Shown here piece after piece: positions 37,654 to 49,072 of a stretch of 64,000 bases of DNA (its first letter is position 1; every line of letters starts with the position of its first letter). The position numbers and the translations under genes were made by a program. Source of the DNA: Solanum dulcamara (lineage: Eukaryota; Streptophyta; Magnoliopsida; Solanales; Solanaceae); the NCBI RefSeq assembly GCF_947179165.1, contig NC_077239.1, forward strand, positions 71,258,134 to 71,322,133, in the 5' to 3' direction. The notes below the pieces were generated by a model. It did not search any database, was not told the DNA's origin, and saw only the letters and a program-made list of their open reading frames with translations.

Positions 37654-38890
37654 TTAGAAAGTGATTTTATAGAAAGATTCGATTGATTTTTATTTTTTTT
37701 GGTTAAACTTTTCCAAATTTTTCCTTCATACTTCTCTAGCGTTTTGTCATAGATTATAGATCAAATTTTGAAACCTTATCTTTAAATATCTGTTTGATCA
37801 CAAAATTTAATCAAATTTTGAAAATCTAACCTTCAAATACAAACCAATATTTTGAGCCAGTTTTAAGGGGGGTTTTGAGACTTCCACCAATAAAACATCG
37901 ATTTTCCTCAAATATAATGAATGTACAAACACAATATCAAAAACTCAAACATTCAAATTTTAAGTTTGAACTTTAAAATTTATGCACCAACGTAAGGTAT
38001 CTCCCAAAATTCCAGTGCGAATATAGTACTATCATCTTTTATCCTTTTATATTTTCATCTTAAAAATTCTAATAAATTTAACTTTTAGTTGTATTACTTT
38101 ATATTATATATAAACTGTCGTTTTGATTATTTATCAAAAGATGATGTATGTGGCCTAAATGACCATTTATATTATATAAAAATAATAGTATCAGTTGGAC
38201 AAAGGAAAAAGAACAGAGTTATTCTATGTGTGTTGTTTCTTTGTTTGGGAGTGTAAGGGGGGAAATTGAGTTAATAATTGAGAAGACCAACCAATTATTA
38301 GATAATCAATGTTCATCAAACTCAATATGTAGGAGCCTAAATAAATGTAAATTAAGTTGCTTTGGCTTGCAGTTATTCGTGTGTTTCAATTTTATATTCA
38401 AGATGGTGATTTGTAATCATAAAATTTTATTTTATTTTGATAACAAACTCATCTTTCCATATTCAATTCACAAAGCTTATTGGACAACTCTTTCTTGGTT
38501 TCTAATGTAACAACAGGAGAATGATTGGTGATTGATCATGTGCTTTGTTAATACTCTACTAAATATTATTCTCGGTTCCTTTTTACTTGTCAAATTTTGA
38601 CTTAACACTCCTATTAAAAAAGCAATGATTGGTATATAAATTTACTATTTTATCCCTATTAATTGATAGAATCTTAAAAATATTTATTCACTACATTTTT
38701 CAAAGACATTAACTCCATATTAATAAATTGAAGATATAATAATAAGAAGAAAATTGTCCTTTTTTAATTTGTGAAAAATGATAAACAAAAAGGGAAATCA
38801 AGAAATATTTGACAAGTAATAGGAACGGAGGAAGTACTCCCTTACCCATTTCAATTTGTGTGTTTTACACTTTCCTTTTTAATCATTCCT
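37654..38890. other. Intergenic DNA, nothing recognised
   Basis: AT-rich with no credible exons. A short stretch near 38570-38640 (ctcggttcctttttacttgtcaaattttgac) and its partial inverse near 38800-38835 (caagtaataggaacggagga) look like the ends of a roughly 260-bp MITE. The TSD was not resolved. Confidence 0.45.
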
Positions 38891-38897
38891 AAAAAAA

Positions 38898-39362
38898 ATA
38901 CTTCTTCCGTTTCGTTTTAATTGTCATGTATATTAAAAATATTTGTTTCAAAATAATTGTCAATTTAAACAATCAAGAGAATTAATTATATTTTTTTCAA
39001 CTTTGTCCTTAGCATTAATTATTCTAGAATTAAGAGACAAATATATAGATAAAAATTAAATAATTAATAAGGGATATATTAGTCAAACAACACTTCTACT
39101 CCCTCCATCCCATTTTAGTTATCGTGATAAAGTTTTGCACAATCTTTAAGAAAATAATAATTAGGAGCATTATTTGACTAATATACCCCTTATTAATTCT
39201 TTAATCTTTATCTATTTACGTGTCTCTTGATTCTGGTATAATTAATACTAAGGACAAAGTTGGAAAAAAATAATTCATTCTCTCTTGAATTGTTTAAATT
39301 GACAACTATTTTGGGACAAGTATTTTTAGTATGCATGACAACTAGTATGGAACGGAGGGAGT
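38898..39362. mobile_element. Two CTCCCTCC-type MITEs back to back, opposite orientations
   Basis: 39100-39362 is a full copy: ctccctccatcccattttag at the start and ggaacggagggag at the end. 38898-39097 is the same element in reverse orientation and truncated: it begins with the inverted end (cttccgtttcgttttaattg) and runs backward to the tttgactaatataccc block. The two therefore form a long imperfect inverted repeat with each other. The related third copy is 33209-33449. Confidence 0.7.
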
Positions 39363-39365
39363 AAT

Positions 39366-39835
39366 TAATTTTTTTTAAGTGTTGTATCAAATCTTATCAT
39401 GACAATTAAAAAGTGACGGAGGGAGTAACATATTTCTATATTTAGTAAAAACTTAACTTTAAAATATTCATTTTACCCTTAATAAAATAATTTACAGCTA
39501 CTCAAATATTTCTAACTTGTTTTAGACAATAGATTACAAAATTTTCTCTCTTTTTTTTAAAATTTGTATCAAATAACGTCACATAAATTAAGACGAAAGA
39601 GATAGATATTATTAATTTTGATTTGGCCTACACGAAGACGACATTTCAAATACTGTGATTATTATTTAAAAGCCACCAAAGATTGCTTAACTTATTATAT
39701 CTCTGAAATTCATTTTTGGATATTGAAATAGACAGCCACTGAACTAAGAAAAAGAAGCTAGCTGGTTATTTGTAGTTTTCTACTTCGGAAAAAATAAGGA
39801 ATCAAGGTAGGATTAGTAAATTGAACTCCGAGATA
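39366..39835. other. Intergenic DNA, nothing recognised
   Basis: AT-rich, with no gene or clear element. The flank at 39400-39425 (acggagggagta) may be another trace of the CTCCCTCC MITE family. Confidence 0.4.
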
Positions 39836-39843
39836 ATTAAAAT

Positions 39844-40806
39844 TAGGGGGTGTCAATGGACCGAGTTAATTTGGATTTTTTAAATATTAAATTAAATTAT
39901 TTGTGTCGAGTTTCTAAATCTATAAACCAAATTAAATTATTAAAATTTGGATTTTTCAATCTCGATTTTTTGGGGGTTCTTTTTTCCAGATTTTTTGAGC
40001 TTTCGGTAATGTATTCATAAAACATATAATTAACTTGTGCTTCAAACATTTCTTTAATCCTATTAAAATACAACTATGTAAAGTGTTCCCTAAAAAAGTA
40101 ATATAAAATATGACAATAAAATATTCCATAAAAGATAATAATGAAATCGCATAAAATAAATATTGCAAATTAATAAGTCATAATAAAAATGATCATAATT
40201 TTAAAGTACTAAATCATGCTAAAATAAGTCTAAGAAGTATTAATTACATACTAAACATTAAAGAAAATTGTCTAAACAAATATAAAACTAAAAGAACAAA
40301 TATTCAACATTATTGTCATTTTTACTGTTGAATTGATTTATTTTGTTATTATTAGTAGTGATTTGATTTTGATTTAAGCTTTATTAGAGTTACTAATATC
40401 TATGAACTATAATATTTATTGGACTATTCAGAATTCTAAGTCTCAAACTTGAAATAATATGTTAAAAGATAAAAACTATAAAAAAAAGTATAAGAAATAT
40501 TTATAAATTATATCAAAGTAAATACTTTTATGTATAAAATAAATTTTAAAAATTATATATATAATGTCGGATTGGTTTGATCTCGAATTGGCTTTCATTT
40601 ACCGCTTTCGAATTTTGGAAATTGTGGATCGAACTCATATGCTGTACCTGGTCGTTTAAATCAGATCTCTATTTCGTTAATCAAAACCAAATTAAATCAA
40701 TACAAGTATAGTCGGATTTTTTTCCCAATACCAAACCAAATCATTAACCAAATTTTTTTCCTAATTTGACTCAATTCACGATTTGATTCGATTTTATTTA
40801 CCCCTA
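39844..40806. mobile_element. Non-autonomous hAT transposon, 963 bp, TAGGGG termini
   Basis: A perfect 8-bp direct repeat ATTAAAAT (39836-39843 and 40807-40814) flanks ends TAGGGGGTGTC on the left and TAGGGGTAAAT (inverted) on the right. Subterminal regions are rich in aaccaaatta/taatttgg-type motifs in both orientations. The interior (40000-40600) is AT-rich with no transposase frame. Termini and TSD length match hAT; the terminal type is shared with 1897-3947 and 51377-51966. Confidence 0.83.
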
Positions 40807-40914
40807 ATTAAAATGTTTGAAATTGTCAAACTACTAAGCGGGGTGTTTGGCTAAGCTTATAAATTCGTCACACTGATTTATACCCATTATTTAGCTTATG
40901 GTGTAATTGATAAT

Positions 40915-41402
40915 TGTTGGGGAGGAAGCACCACAACTAAAGTTTGATATGATAAATAATGAAAATAAATTAGACACGAGAATTTTACGTGGAAACACCT
41001 CAAACAGATAGAGGGAAAAAACCACGGGGTAGAAGAATTTTACTATGATAATATGGGAGTACACTGCTCTCAAATATAAGGAGAAAACAACAATAAACAC
41101 TTCTCTCTTATAAAAGGAACAACTACTAAAAAGGACACTCAAAACTATAATATTTATCTTGGGGTAAAACTTTCTTTGTATTCTTACTCTTTCTATTTTC
41201 TGAAAGAATTAAATAAGGGCACAAGGCCCTCTATTTATAGAAGGATGAAAACACTTAAACGGATTTTACGCGTTTTCGTGTTTCATTAAAATGCGTAAAA
41301 AGGTGGAGGAGGCTGCTGGCTGTCTTTTCCTTTTCAACAATTTTTGTCAACTTTTGTTGCCTCTGCCTAACTTTTTCTTTTTACTTTTGACTTTTCTTTG
41401 CA
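40915..41402 (-). repeat. 3' LTR of the Copia element
   Basis: 488 bp, TG to CA, aligned throughout with the other LTR. The preceding minus-strand sequence aagtgagagaa is a weak polypurine tract. The LTR contains a ctatttatag block corresponding to the TATA/R region on the opposite strand. Confidence 0.93.
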
Positions 41403-41475
41403 TTCTCTCACTTGAAGACTTAATTGAGATTCAATTAAGTCTTCACACCATCCTTTCTACCCAATTACTGCAATG

Positions 41476-41967
41476 TTACATTTCTGTTAAGCCAATAGAA
41501 GATCGACACCATTTAAATTTATTACTGTTGATCGGCTTCGTAAACATATTTGCTAGGTTGTCATTAGTGTGAATTTTCTGAATATCCACATTGTTTTCTT
41601 CCACCTTCTCACAAACAAAGTGATACTGAACCCGTATGTTCTTTGTCCTTGAATGAAATGCCAAACTCTTTGCAAGATGCAAAGCGCTCTGACTATCACA
41701 AAATAGACCAACCTTCTCTTGTTTGTGTCCGAGTTCCTCCAGTAACATCTGCATCCATATTGCCTCTTTGCTAGCTTGTGTAGCTCTTACATATTCTTCT
41801 TCCGTCGTAGATGTAGCCACGATAGATTGCAGTTTTGAAATCCAGCTTACAGCTCCTCCATCAAGAGTAAACACATAACCTGTGGTGGACTTGCTTTTAT
41901 CAAGATCACCTGCATAATCTGAATCAACATAACCTTTAACAGTAAAGTCTGATCCTCCATAACACAT
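41476..41967 (-). pseudogene. Copia RNase H and pol C-terminus
   Basis: A 163-codon open frame with GYVDSDYAGDLDKSKSTTGY, SIVATSTTEEEYV, then CDSQSALHLA and NLANMFTKP. These are the ordered blocks of Copia RNase H, with the acidic residues of the DSD and CDS motifs present. It is the 3' end of pol and is separated from the reverse transcriptase by further broken sequence. Confidence 0.9.
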
Positions 41968-42386
41968 TGCAACATCTAAGGTACCATTGATATATATATC
42001 AGGATCCTCTTAACAGTATTCCAATGCTCTCTACCGGGATTAGCCATGTATCGACTAACCACTCCCACTGCTTGTGCAATGTCAGGTCTTGTACATACCA
42101 TGGCGAACATTAAACTTCCAACTGCTTATGCATACGGTACTCAAGACATCTCCATCCTCTTTGCTTCATTGCTAGGACACATACTTGAAGATAAGTTGAA
42201 ATTAATAGAAAGTGGGGTAGAAATTGACTTACAGTCTTGCATCTTGAAGCGTCACAAGATTTTTTTCAAGTAGTTCTTTTAAGAAAGTCAAATCTTCCTA
42301 TTAATTCTATCTCGGTGAATTTGCATTAATAGAATCTTGTTTGCTGGTCCCAAGTCCTTCATTTCAAACTCCCTAGCCAACTGTGC

Positions 42387-42949
42387 CTTTAAATTTGTGA
42401 GACGATCTTTGTTAGGGCCTTCTACCAACATGTCATCAACATACAACAGCAAAATAACAAAATCATCATCACCAAATCTCTATATGGTCTCAAACAGGAG
42501 CCGAGGTGTTGGTATAAGAGATTTGATTCCTTCATTATAGGCCTTGGATACAACAGACATAGTTTAGATCCTTGTGTTTATTACAACTTTAAATTTGTGA
42601 GACGATCTTTGTTAGGGCCTGCTACCAACATGTCATCAACATACAACAGCAAAATAACAAAATCATCATCACCAAATCTCTTGTAATAAACACAATGATC
42701 TAAACTATGTCTGTTGTATCCAAGGCCTATAATGAAGGAATCAAATCTCTTATACCAACACCTCGGCGCCTGTTTGAGTCCATATAGAGATTTATTCAAC
42801 CTGCAAATCAAGTTCTCTTTTCCCTGTTCTTCAAAACCTTCTAGTTGGAGCATGTAAATTTCTTCTTCAAGTTCACCATGAAGAAATGCAGTTTTGACAT
42901 CTAACTGCTCTAAGTACAAGTCAAATATAGCACACATCGCCAGGACCAC
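42387..42949 (-). pseudogene. Copia reverse transcriptase, broken by an inverted duplication
   Basis: The open part (42949-42581) holds LDVKTAFLHGELEEEIYM, LYGLKQAPRCWY and the catalytic LLLYVDDMLVAG block. Reading on toward lower coordinates, a 106-bp inverted copy (42481-42586) of 42681-42786 intervenes. The 94-bp segment that includes the YVDD region is then present a second time (42387-42480, direct copy of 42587-42680). The frame is destroyed there. Confidence 0.9.
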
Positions 42950-43353
42950 TCGAATTGTTGTGAGTCAAACCACCAGAGAAAATATCTCATTGAAGTTTAT
43001 ACCTTCTTTCTAAGCGAATCCTTTCACCACCAATCTTGCACAATATTTCTCCACTTGATCATTACCATTGCGTTTGATCTTGTAGACCTATTTGTTTCAA
43101 ATGGCCTTCATTCCTTGTAGTAATTGAACAAGATTCCAAGTTTATTTTTATGAAAAGCTTCAATTTCTTCTTGCATTGCTGCCATCCACAGAGATGATTC
43201 TTGGCATTTCATAACCTCGTAAAAAGTTGAAGGCTCTTCATCTTCTGTTAATAGACAGTATGCAACATTGCTCTCCATAGAATAATCTGAGTGTCAAGCT
43301 AGTTAGCTTCTCTTCCTAGTTGACCGTCGAACTTGTGTATTTTTGATCTCAGC

Positions 43354-44340
43354 TTACTCTTGTTCTTTGTGCTCTGGTGCTGCTTCAGAAGGAACTGGAA
43401 CTTTTTTTATTTTTTCAACTTCAACTGTAGTAGTCTCTAATTTTTCTTTTAAAGTGCTACCTTCTTTTGCTTGTATCTTGTTTTCAATAAATACAACATC
43501 CCTGCTGATTACCACCTTGCGGGCAGTGGGATCCCACAATCGATACCCCTTGACTCCATCAGCATACCCTAAGAAAATGCATTCCCTAAATTTCGGATTC
43601 AACTTTGATTTTTCTTGGGTGTTGTACATAACATAAGTAGGACTCCAAATATATATAAGTGAGAATAATCAGTTGTTTTCCTGTCCACATTTCCATTGGC
43701 ATTTTCAGATCAATTGCGGTTAATGGTGGCCGATTGATCACATAAGAAACGATTTTGACTGCTTCTGCCCAGAATGGTTTTTCCAACCCTGTAGTTGCCA
43801 ACATAGCTCTTGTCCGTTCCAACAAGGTTCTGTTCATCCGCTCTGCTACTCTATTTTGTTATGGAGTATATGCCACCGTGAACTACCGTTTAATACCTTC
43901 TTATTTACAGAAGTTATCAAATTCATCACCAGTGTATTCTCCTTCATTATCTGTCCTTAAATACTTGATCTTTTTCTCAAATTCAAGTTCCACCCGCGCT
44001 TTAAATTCTTTGAAAACCAGAAAAACATCTGTCTTTCTCTTGATTAGATACACCTAACTTCTCCTAGAGGAATTGTCGATAAATGACACAAAATATTTCG
44101 CTCCTCCTAGGGACTTCATCGGTGCTTGTCAGACATCAGAGTGGACCAGATCTAATATTTTCTTGCTTTTAGAAGAGAAACTGCTAAACTTTAGTCTATT
44201 TTGCTTATTGGTAACACAATGCTCACAAAAGGATAGTGAAACCTTTTTGAGCCGTGGAAGAAGCTTTTGCTCAGCAAGAATCTTCAAACCTCATTCCGAC
44301 ATATGGCCAAGTTTACGATGCCATATCATCGTGATTCTTC
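43354..44340 (-). pseudogene. Copia integrase region, degraded
   Basis: The pieces include the pre-integrase block WHRKLGHMSE (about 44310-44330, followed by a stop), the core-domain end RTLLERTRAMLATTGL and FWAEAVKIVSYVINRPP (43700-43835) and the C-terminal KFRECIFLGYADGVKGYRLW block (43520-43610). Stops and frameshifts separate them. Confidence 0.85.
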
Positions 44341-45368
44341 AAATGAACTTGCTGACGCGGTTGATGCTTCTCCTTCTTGGTGTGTTTCACCTTTAAGCAT
44401 GTTATGTCGAAAAATGGACAAAGTGCAAAATTAATTTCATCTTTATAAGAAAAAAAATCAATTTTAGTAAAAAAAAAGAGTCGCCACTTAATTTTTTAAA
44501 GAAATTAAGAAAACTTAATTTAAAAGACTCTAACAGATTTAAGTCTTAAAAATTTAGAGAAAAAGGGTACGAGGTTCATATTACTATTTTAAGAAGGTTT
44601 TAGCACTTAAAATAGCCGCTAACATGCGGTTATCCAACGATTTGAAATTTATTTGACTAACTTTGGGAAATATTAATTTAAAAGAAAACGAAGACTTTGA
44701 AATTATTTTTTAGAAAAAAAATAAAAAATTTGATATCTAAGCAATCATGAACGACATAAATAAAATAATTATTACAAACCGAATTAATAAAATAATAATA
44801 AAAAAAAAAAAGTAATGAATATATAAAAATATGGCCCGACACTTAGTTTCTGTACGTCTGGACTAAGCTGTTGGGCCACCTGCGTTTTGGACTTTTGGGC
44901 CAATTCTGATGTATATCACAACCGTATATACATTGTATATTGGTGCATACAACCAACAGTTTTCTTGTATATCAGATATACATAAAATTACATATCAGTC
45001 AATTTTGCTCCAGCGTCTGTAGAAATACTTAGTAAACATGTTAATAATAAATAATATGAATAGTAATAAATAAAATAAAAATAATAACAATAATAATAAT
45101 AATAATACAAAAATAAAAACCGTCTTATGAACATGGGAGGCCTTGGAAAACAACGGTAATTTCTTCATCGGCCATTTCAACATTTAACATATAATATATA
45201 ATGTAAACTAAAATTAAAATTTCCGTCTTTAAAATGGAGAGGCCTCGAAACCCGACGGAGAGATTTTTTCATTGGCCAAAATAAAGTATGTTACATAAGT
45301 AGTAGACATGTAATCATTCCTCCAAATAATAAAAACTATTTAAAACTTATTTGAAAGAAGTGGGTACT

Positions 45369-45545
45369 AACTTTATTTAAAGTAGTAGGGTAATAACTTT
45401 ATTTAAAGTACTAGGGTAATAACTTTATTTAAAGTAGTGGTGAAATAACTTTATTTAAAGTAGTGGGGTAATAACTTTATTTAAAGTAGTAGGGTAACAA
45501 CTTTATTTAAAGTAGTGAGCTAATAACTTTATTTCAAATTTAATA
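45369..45545. repeat. 26-bp minisatellite, about seven copies
   Basis: The unit aactttatttaaagtagtag plus ggtaat is repeated head to tail with one or two substitutions per copy, inside the solo-LTR-like insertion. Confidence 0.88.
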
Positions 45546-45737
45546 AAGGGAGACAAGATTAATTGTGATAAATGCCAAAATAATTACTACATGCTAGCAA
45601 ATTTTATAAAAAATATACTATAATAATTTCCTAACAGTCAAATATTTCAATCAACAAATTATGCTCGATTAACAAAATATTAAACATTTTCCAAATTTAA
45701 ATCAAGAAAATAAAATATCGGTTATCAATTAGCTAAT

Positions 45738-46070
45738 CAAATAGATACCCAAATTAAAAGATATGCATTTAGACAATAGCAAATAATAACAATCTCACCG
45801 TAAAAAAAACTTAATTAAATACAAGAATATAAACATGAACATAATTAAAAATCAAATAGATACCCAAATTAAAAGATATGCATTTAGACAATAGCAAATA
45901 ATAACAATCTCACCGTAAAAAAAAACTTAATTAAATACAAGAATATAAACATGAACATAATTAAAATGTAAGAACATGAATATGAACATGAAACCTTAAT
46001 TAAATACAAGAATATAAACATGAACATAATTAAAATGTAAGAACATGAATATGAACATGAACATGAACAA
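45738..46070. repeat. 116-bp duplication and shorter tandem copies in the solo LTR
   Basis: A block with caaatagatacccaaatta, agatatgcatttagacaat and aacaatctcaccgta occurs at about 45738 and again at about 45854. Its 3' part (acaagaatataaacatgaac) recurs a third time near 46000, followed by (CAA)n. Confidence 0.8.
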
Positions 46071-46679
46071 CAACAACAACAACAACAACAAAAACAAAAA
46101 TAACATAAATATGCTTTGCAATCTTAATCAATTATGAATGAACAAAAATCTTTGAATCTTGAGTTTATTAAATCATTTGGAGCAAAAATAAAGAACTAAA
46201 GTGGTGTACTAACATGTGAACAATATGAATCTTATAAGCAAGAAAATAACAATAATGGTTAGAGTAATTAATCAGCCCAACATTTGTTATGAAAACAAAA
46301 ACAGTAAAAGGAGTCTAACATGAGAAAGATCTAAATCTTCCAAGCAAGAAAACTTATCAAGAACACCAAACACAAGGTGTAATCAACCTAACATATACAC
46401 AATAATCAAAAAAAAAAAGAAAAAAAGAATGAACTTTTAGATCTAAAAGAACACAACATATATAGTAAAATAAAGTTAAACGAAACCATACCAAGATGGA
46501 TTTGTAAAGATCCGTCTTAAACCTCTCGTCTTGTTAGTCTAGCGGCGGCTTGGTGGCTTTTCCTGCGTGGTTCGTCGGAGCTCTCGCCGGAGACGAGTGG
46601 AAGAGAAGTATTCGGTGGTATGTAAGAAGAGAGAGATTGAGAGATGAGGGGAGAGAATGGTGAGGGGGGTAACTTGTCT

Positions 46680-46790
46680 TGTTTTCTCTTTTTGAGAAGA
46701 TGAAGAGAGTGTAGAGAGAGAGAGATAGTGAAGAAGAGAGTGTAGAGAGAGAGATAGTGAAGAAGAGAGTGTAGAGAGAGGGATAATTGT
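46680..46790. repeat. 29-bp GA-rich minisatellite, three copies
   Basis: The gagagtgtagagagagagat unit plus agtgaagaa is repeated three times in a purine-rich tract of the solo-LTR-like insertion. Confidence 0.75.
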
Positions 46791-47183
46791 TTGATAATGG
46801 AAAGAGAAAAGAAAAGATATTTTTTATTTATTTATTTTTATTTTTAGAAAAAACTAAAAATTTCAAAAATACAAACCATAATTAAACTAACCTAACTAAA
46901 ATTTATTTAGTAAAAAATAAAATCTTTTGAGATAATTTTTGAATAATCACATAAATAGTAATCAAAGATATAGTTATATAGAAATATGTATGTTATACTA
47001 AAATTTATATAAAGATAAAAATAGTTAAGAATAATATGAATATATATATATATATATATACATATATTTTTTATTATTATTTTTTATTTTTATAAAAGTT
47101 AATTATTTCAAAATGTTCGAATTCAAAGAAACTCGATAGCTAATTTGCGTTGTGGATGGTCAAAATTGGGTGTCAACAAAGCA

Positions 47184-48382
47184 CATATAGATTTGCAGCA
47201 AGTTTTTCTGCTTTCATCACTACAAGCGCTCATTTGGATATTTTCATGACTCCACCATGAGTCTTATATGAACATCCATTATCATCTAATTGTCCCAAAC
47301 ACAATAGATTCTTCCTCAAGTCTTTTACATGTCATACCTCCTAGATGGTGCGTATCGTGCCATCATACATCTTTATTTTGATGGACCCAATACTAATAAT
47401 ATCCAAAGCATGATCGTCTTCCATGAACACAGACCCTCCTGAGATAGGATTATATTGATGGAACCATTCTCTTCGGAAAGTCATGTGCCATGTTGCTCCT
47501 TGTGTCCATGATCCAGACATCAGTGAAATATTTTCTGCCTTCATTATTTGATATTGCTTCACTACATAAAATATCTCCATCATCCAAGGTACTTGCAACA
47601 TTCCCTTGAGCATTTGATGGCTCAGGGTGTTCACTCTTCTTCTTGAACCGACAATCTTTCTTGAAGTGCCCTTTCTTGCCACAGTTGTAACACTTGATAT
47701 TCTTCTTACTTATTGATTGAGATCTACCATGATTATGACTCCCACTAGGGCCACGTTCTGTTGGTCTTCTTCTCACCATCATCAAAGCTTCAGCTTGCTG
47801 TGAATTTGCTTGTCTGTCTTTCTTATTTTTGCAAGTATTTTCTTCTTCTAAGACATCGGCTGCAATTTTATCAAAAACTAGACTGTCTATATTGTTCGTC
47901 AGGTTGATGATGATTTGATCATACTAGTCAGACAGACTTTAAAGTAGAAGCTCTGCACGTTCAGTCCCCTCTATTTTGCAACCCATTGTTGTAAGTTGTG
48001 AAAATAGAGTATTCAAAGTATTGATGTGTTTAGTAACTGACATGGACTCTGTCATGCGAAGAGTATACAATCTTCTTTTTAAGAAGATTTTATTATGCAA
48101 AGACTTGGCCTCATACAATTCCGTAAGAGTATCTCATATTTCCTTCGCAGTCCGTTTTTCAGCCACACTAGATAATACTTGATCAGCTAGTGTCAAGTGT
48201 AGATCAGCAGCTGCATTGCTGTCTATGTCGTTCCACTTGCTATCATCAGTAAAGTCTGTAGGCCTGCCTTCAATTGCAGCTAAGCAATTGTCCTTTCTCA
48301 ATATCTTTTTTATTTTTATTTTTCACAATAAGAAATTAGTCTCATTGAATTTCTCAATGTCAAATTTTGTTGTATTCGACAT
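47184..48382 (-). pseudogene. Copia gag and protease region, degraded
   Basis: The gag start fits an ATG at 48382-48380 (MSNTTKFDIEKFNETNF). Its body continues toward 47800 with a few in-frame stops. The nucleic-acid-binding knuckle CYNCGKKGHFKKDC is intact near 47660-47700. A protease-like region follows (WIMDTRSN, where Copia proteases have a DSG/DTG triad, so the glycine is missing). After it come fragments of the linker toward integrase (SYKTHGGVMKI). Not functional. Confidence 0.88.
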
Positions 48383-48563
48383 TGTTATTTGCTTCACACC
48401 CTTCTAGATCATTTTTGAATATTTTTGCGAACAATCGTGACAAAATGTACCGTCACCGCAATTTACTATTCATGTGAATAGTACTTTTCATCAAATTTTA
48501 CTATTCACAAAAAATTACTATTTACAAATAGTACCTTCGCATAAAATAGACAGAATAACCGAG

Positions 48564-48577
48564 GGCTCTGATACCAC
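48564..48577 (-). other. Primer-binding site of the Copia element
   Basis: TGGTATCAGAGCCC on the minus strand lies one base inside the 5' LTR end (48579). It is the standard match to the 3' end of plant initiator methionine tRNA. Confidence 0.93.
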
Positions 48578-48578
48578 T

Positions 48579-49067
48579 GTTGGAGGGAAGAAGCACCACA
48601 ACTAAAGTTTGATATGATAAATAATAAAAATAAATTAGACATGAGAATTTTACGTGGAAATCCCTCAAACAAATAGAGGGGAAAAACCACAGGGTAGAAG
48701 GATTTTACTATGATAATATGAGAGTACACTGCTCTCAAATATAAGGAGAAAACAACAATAAACACTTCTCTCTTATAAAAGGAACAACTATTAAAGAGCA
48801 CACTCAAGACTACAATATTTATCTTGGTGTATAACTCTATTTATATTATTACTCTCTCTGTTTTCTGAATGAATTAAATAAGGGCACAAGACCCTCTATT
48901 TATAGGAGGATGAAAACACTTAAACGGATTATACGCGTTTTTGTGTTTCATTAAAACGCGTAAAAAGATGGAGAAGGCTGCTGACTGCCTTTTCCTTTTC
49001 AACAATTTTTGTCAACTTTTGATGCCTCTGCCTAACTTTTTCTTTTTACTTTTGACTTTTCTTTGCA
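48579..49067 (-). repeat. 5' LTR of the Copia element
   Basis: 489 bp with TG and CA ends, paired with 40915-41402. It is followed on the right by the TSD ATAAT. Confidence 0.94.
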
Positions 49068-49072
49068 ATAAT

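Larger units (their letters stand above)
44400..47178. mobile_element. Solo-LTR-like insertion inside the Copia element, 2779 bp
   Basis: A 5-bp TSD AAGCA at 44395-44399 and 47179-47183 flanks a segment beginning TGTTATGTC and ending GGTGTCAACA. It thus has TG and CA ends with a short TGTT/AACA inversion. Removing it restores the Copia reading order across the site. It contains no gag or pol and no second LTR, so a solo LTR is the simplest reading. The gagtcgccacttaat block (44480) and the gagaaaaagggtacgaggtt block (44561) are, from memory, typical of long LTRs of Tat/Ogre-type Gypsy elements; that lineage is inference. Internal tandem repeats occur at 45369-45545, 45738-46070 and 46680-46790. 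Confidence 0.82.
40915..49067 (-). mobile_element. Complete but decayed Copia LTR retrotransposon
   Basis: All hallmarks are visible. The 5-bp TSD ATAAT is at 40910-40914 and 49068-49072. The LTRs are 40915-41402 and 48579-49067 and start TGTTGG and end TTTGCA (plus strand), so they are bounded by TG and CA. The primer-binding site TGGTATCAGAGCCC (minus strand, 48577-48564) is complementary to initiator tRNA-Met. The gag-pol order on the minus strand is gag with a CCHC knuckle, protease region, integrase, reverse transcriptase, RNase H: the Copia order. The LTRs differ at roughly 30-40 positions by eye (about 92-94 percent identity), so the insertion is old. Stops and frameshifts are spread through gag and pol. 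A 2.8 kb insertion at 44400-47178 splits it between the protease and integrase regions. Confidence 0.95.

Noticed and set aside
44995..45183. Leu-rich 62-codon frame
   Set aside because: It reads through (AAT)n-like sequence of the solo-LTR-like insertion.
45369..45545. Regular 26-bp repeats as a possible CRISPR-like array
   Set aside because: The units abut directly with no spacers; this is an ordinary minisatellite.
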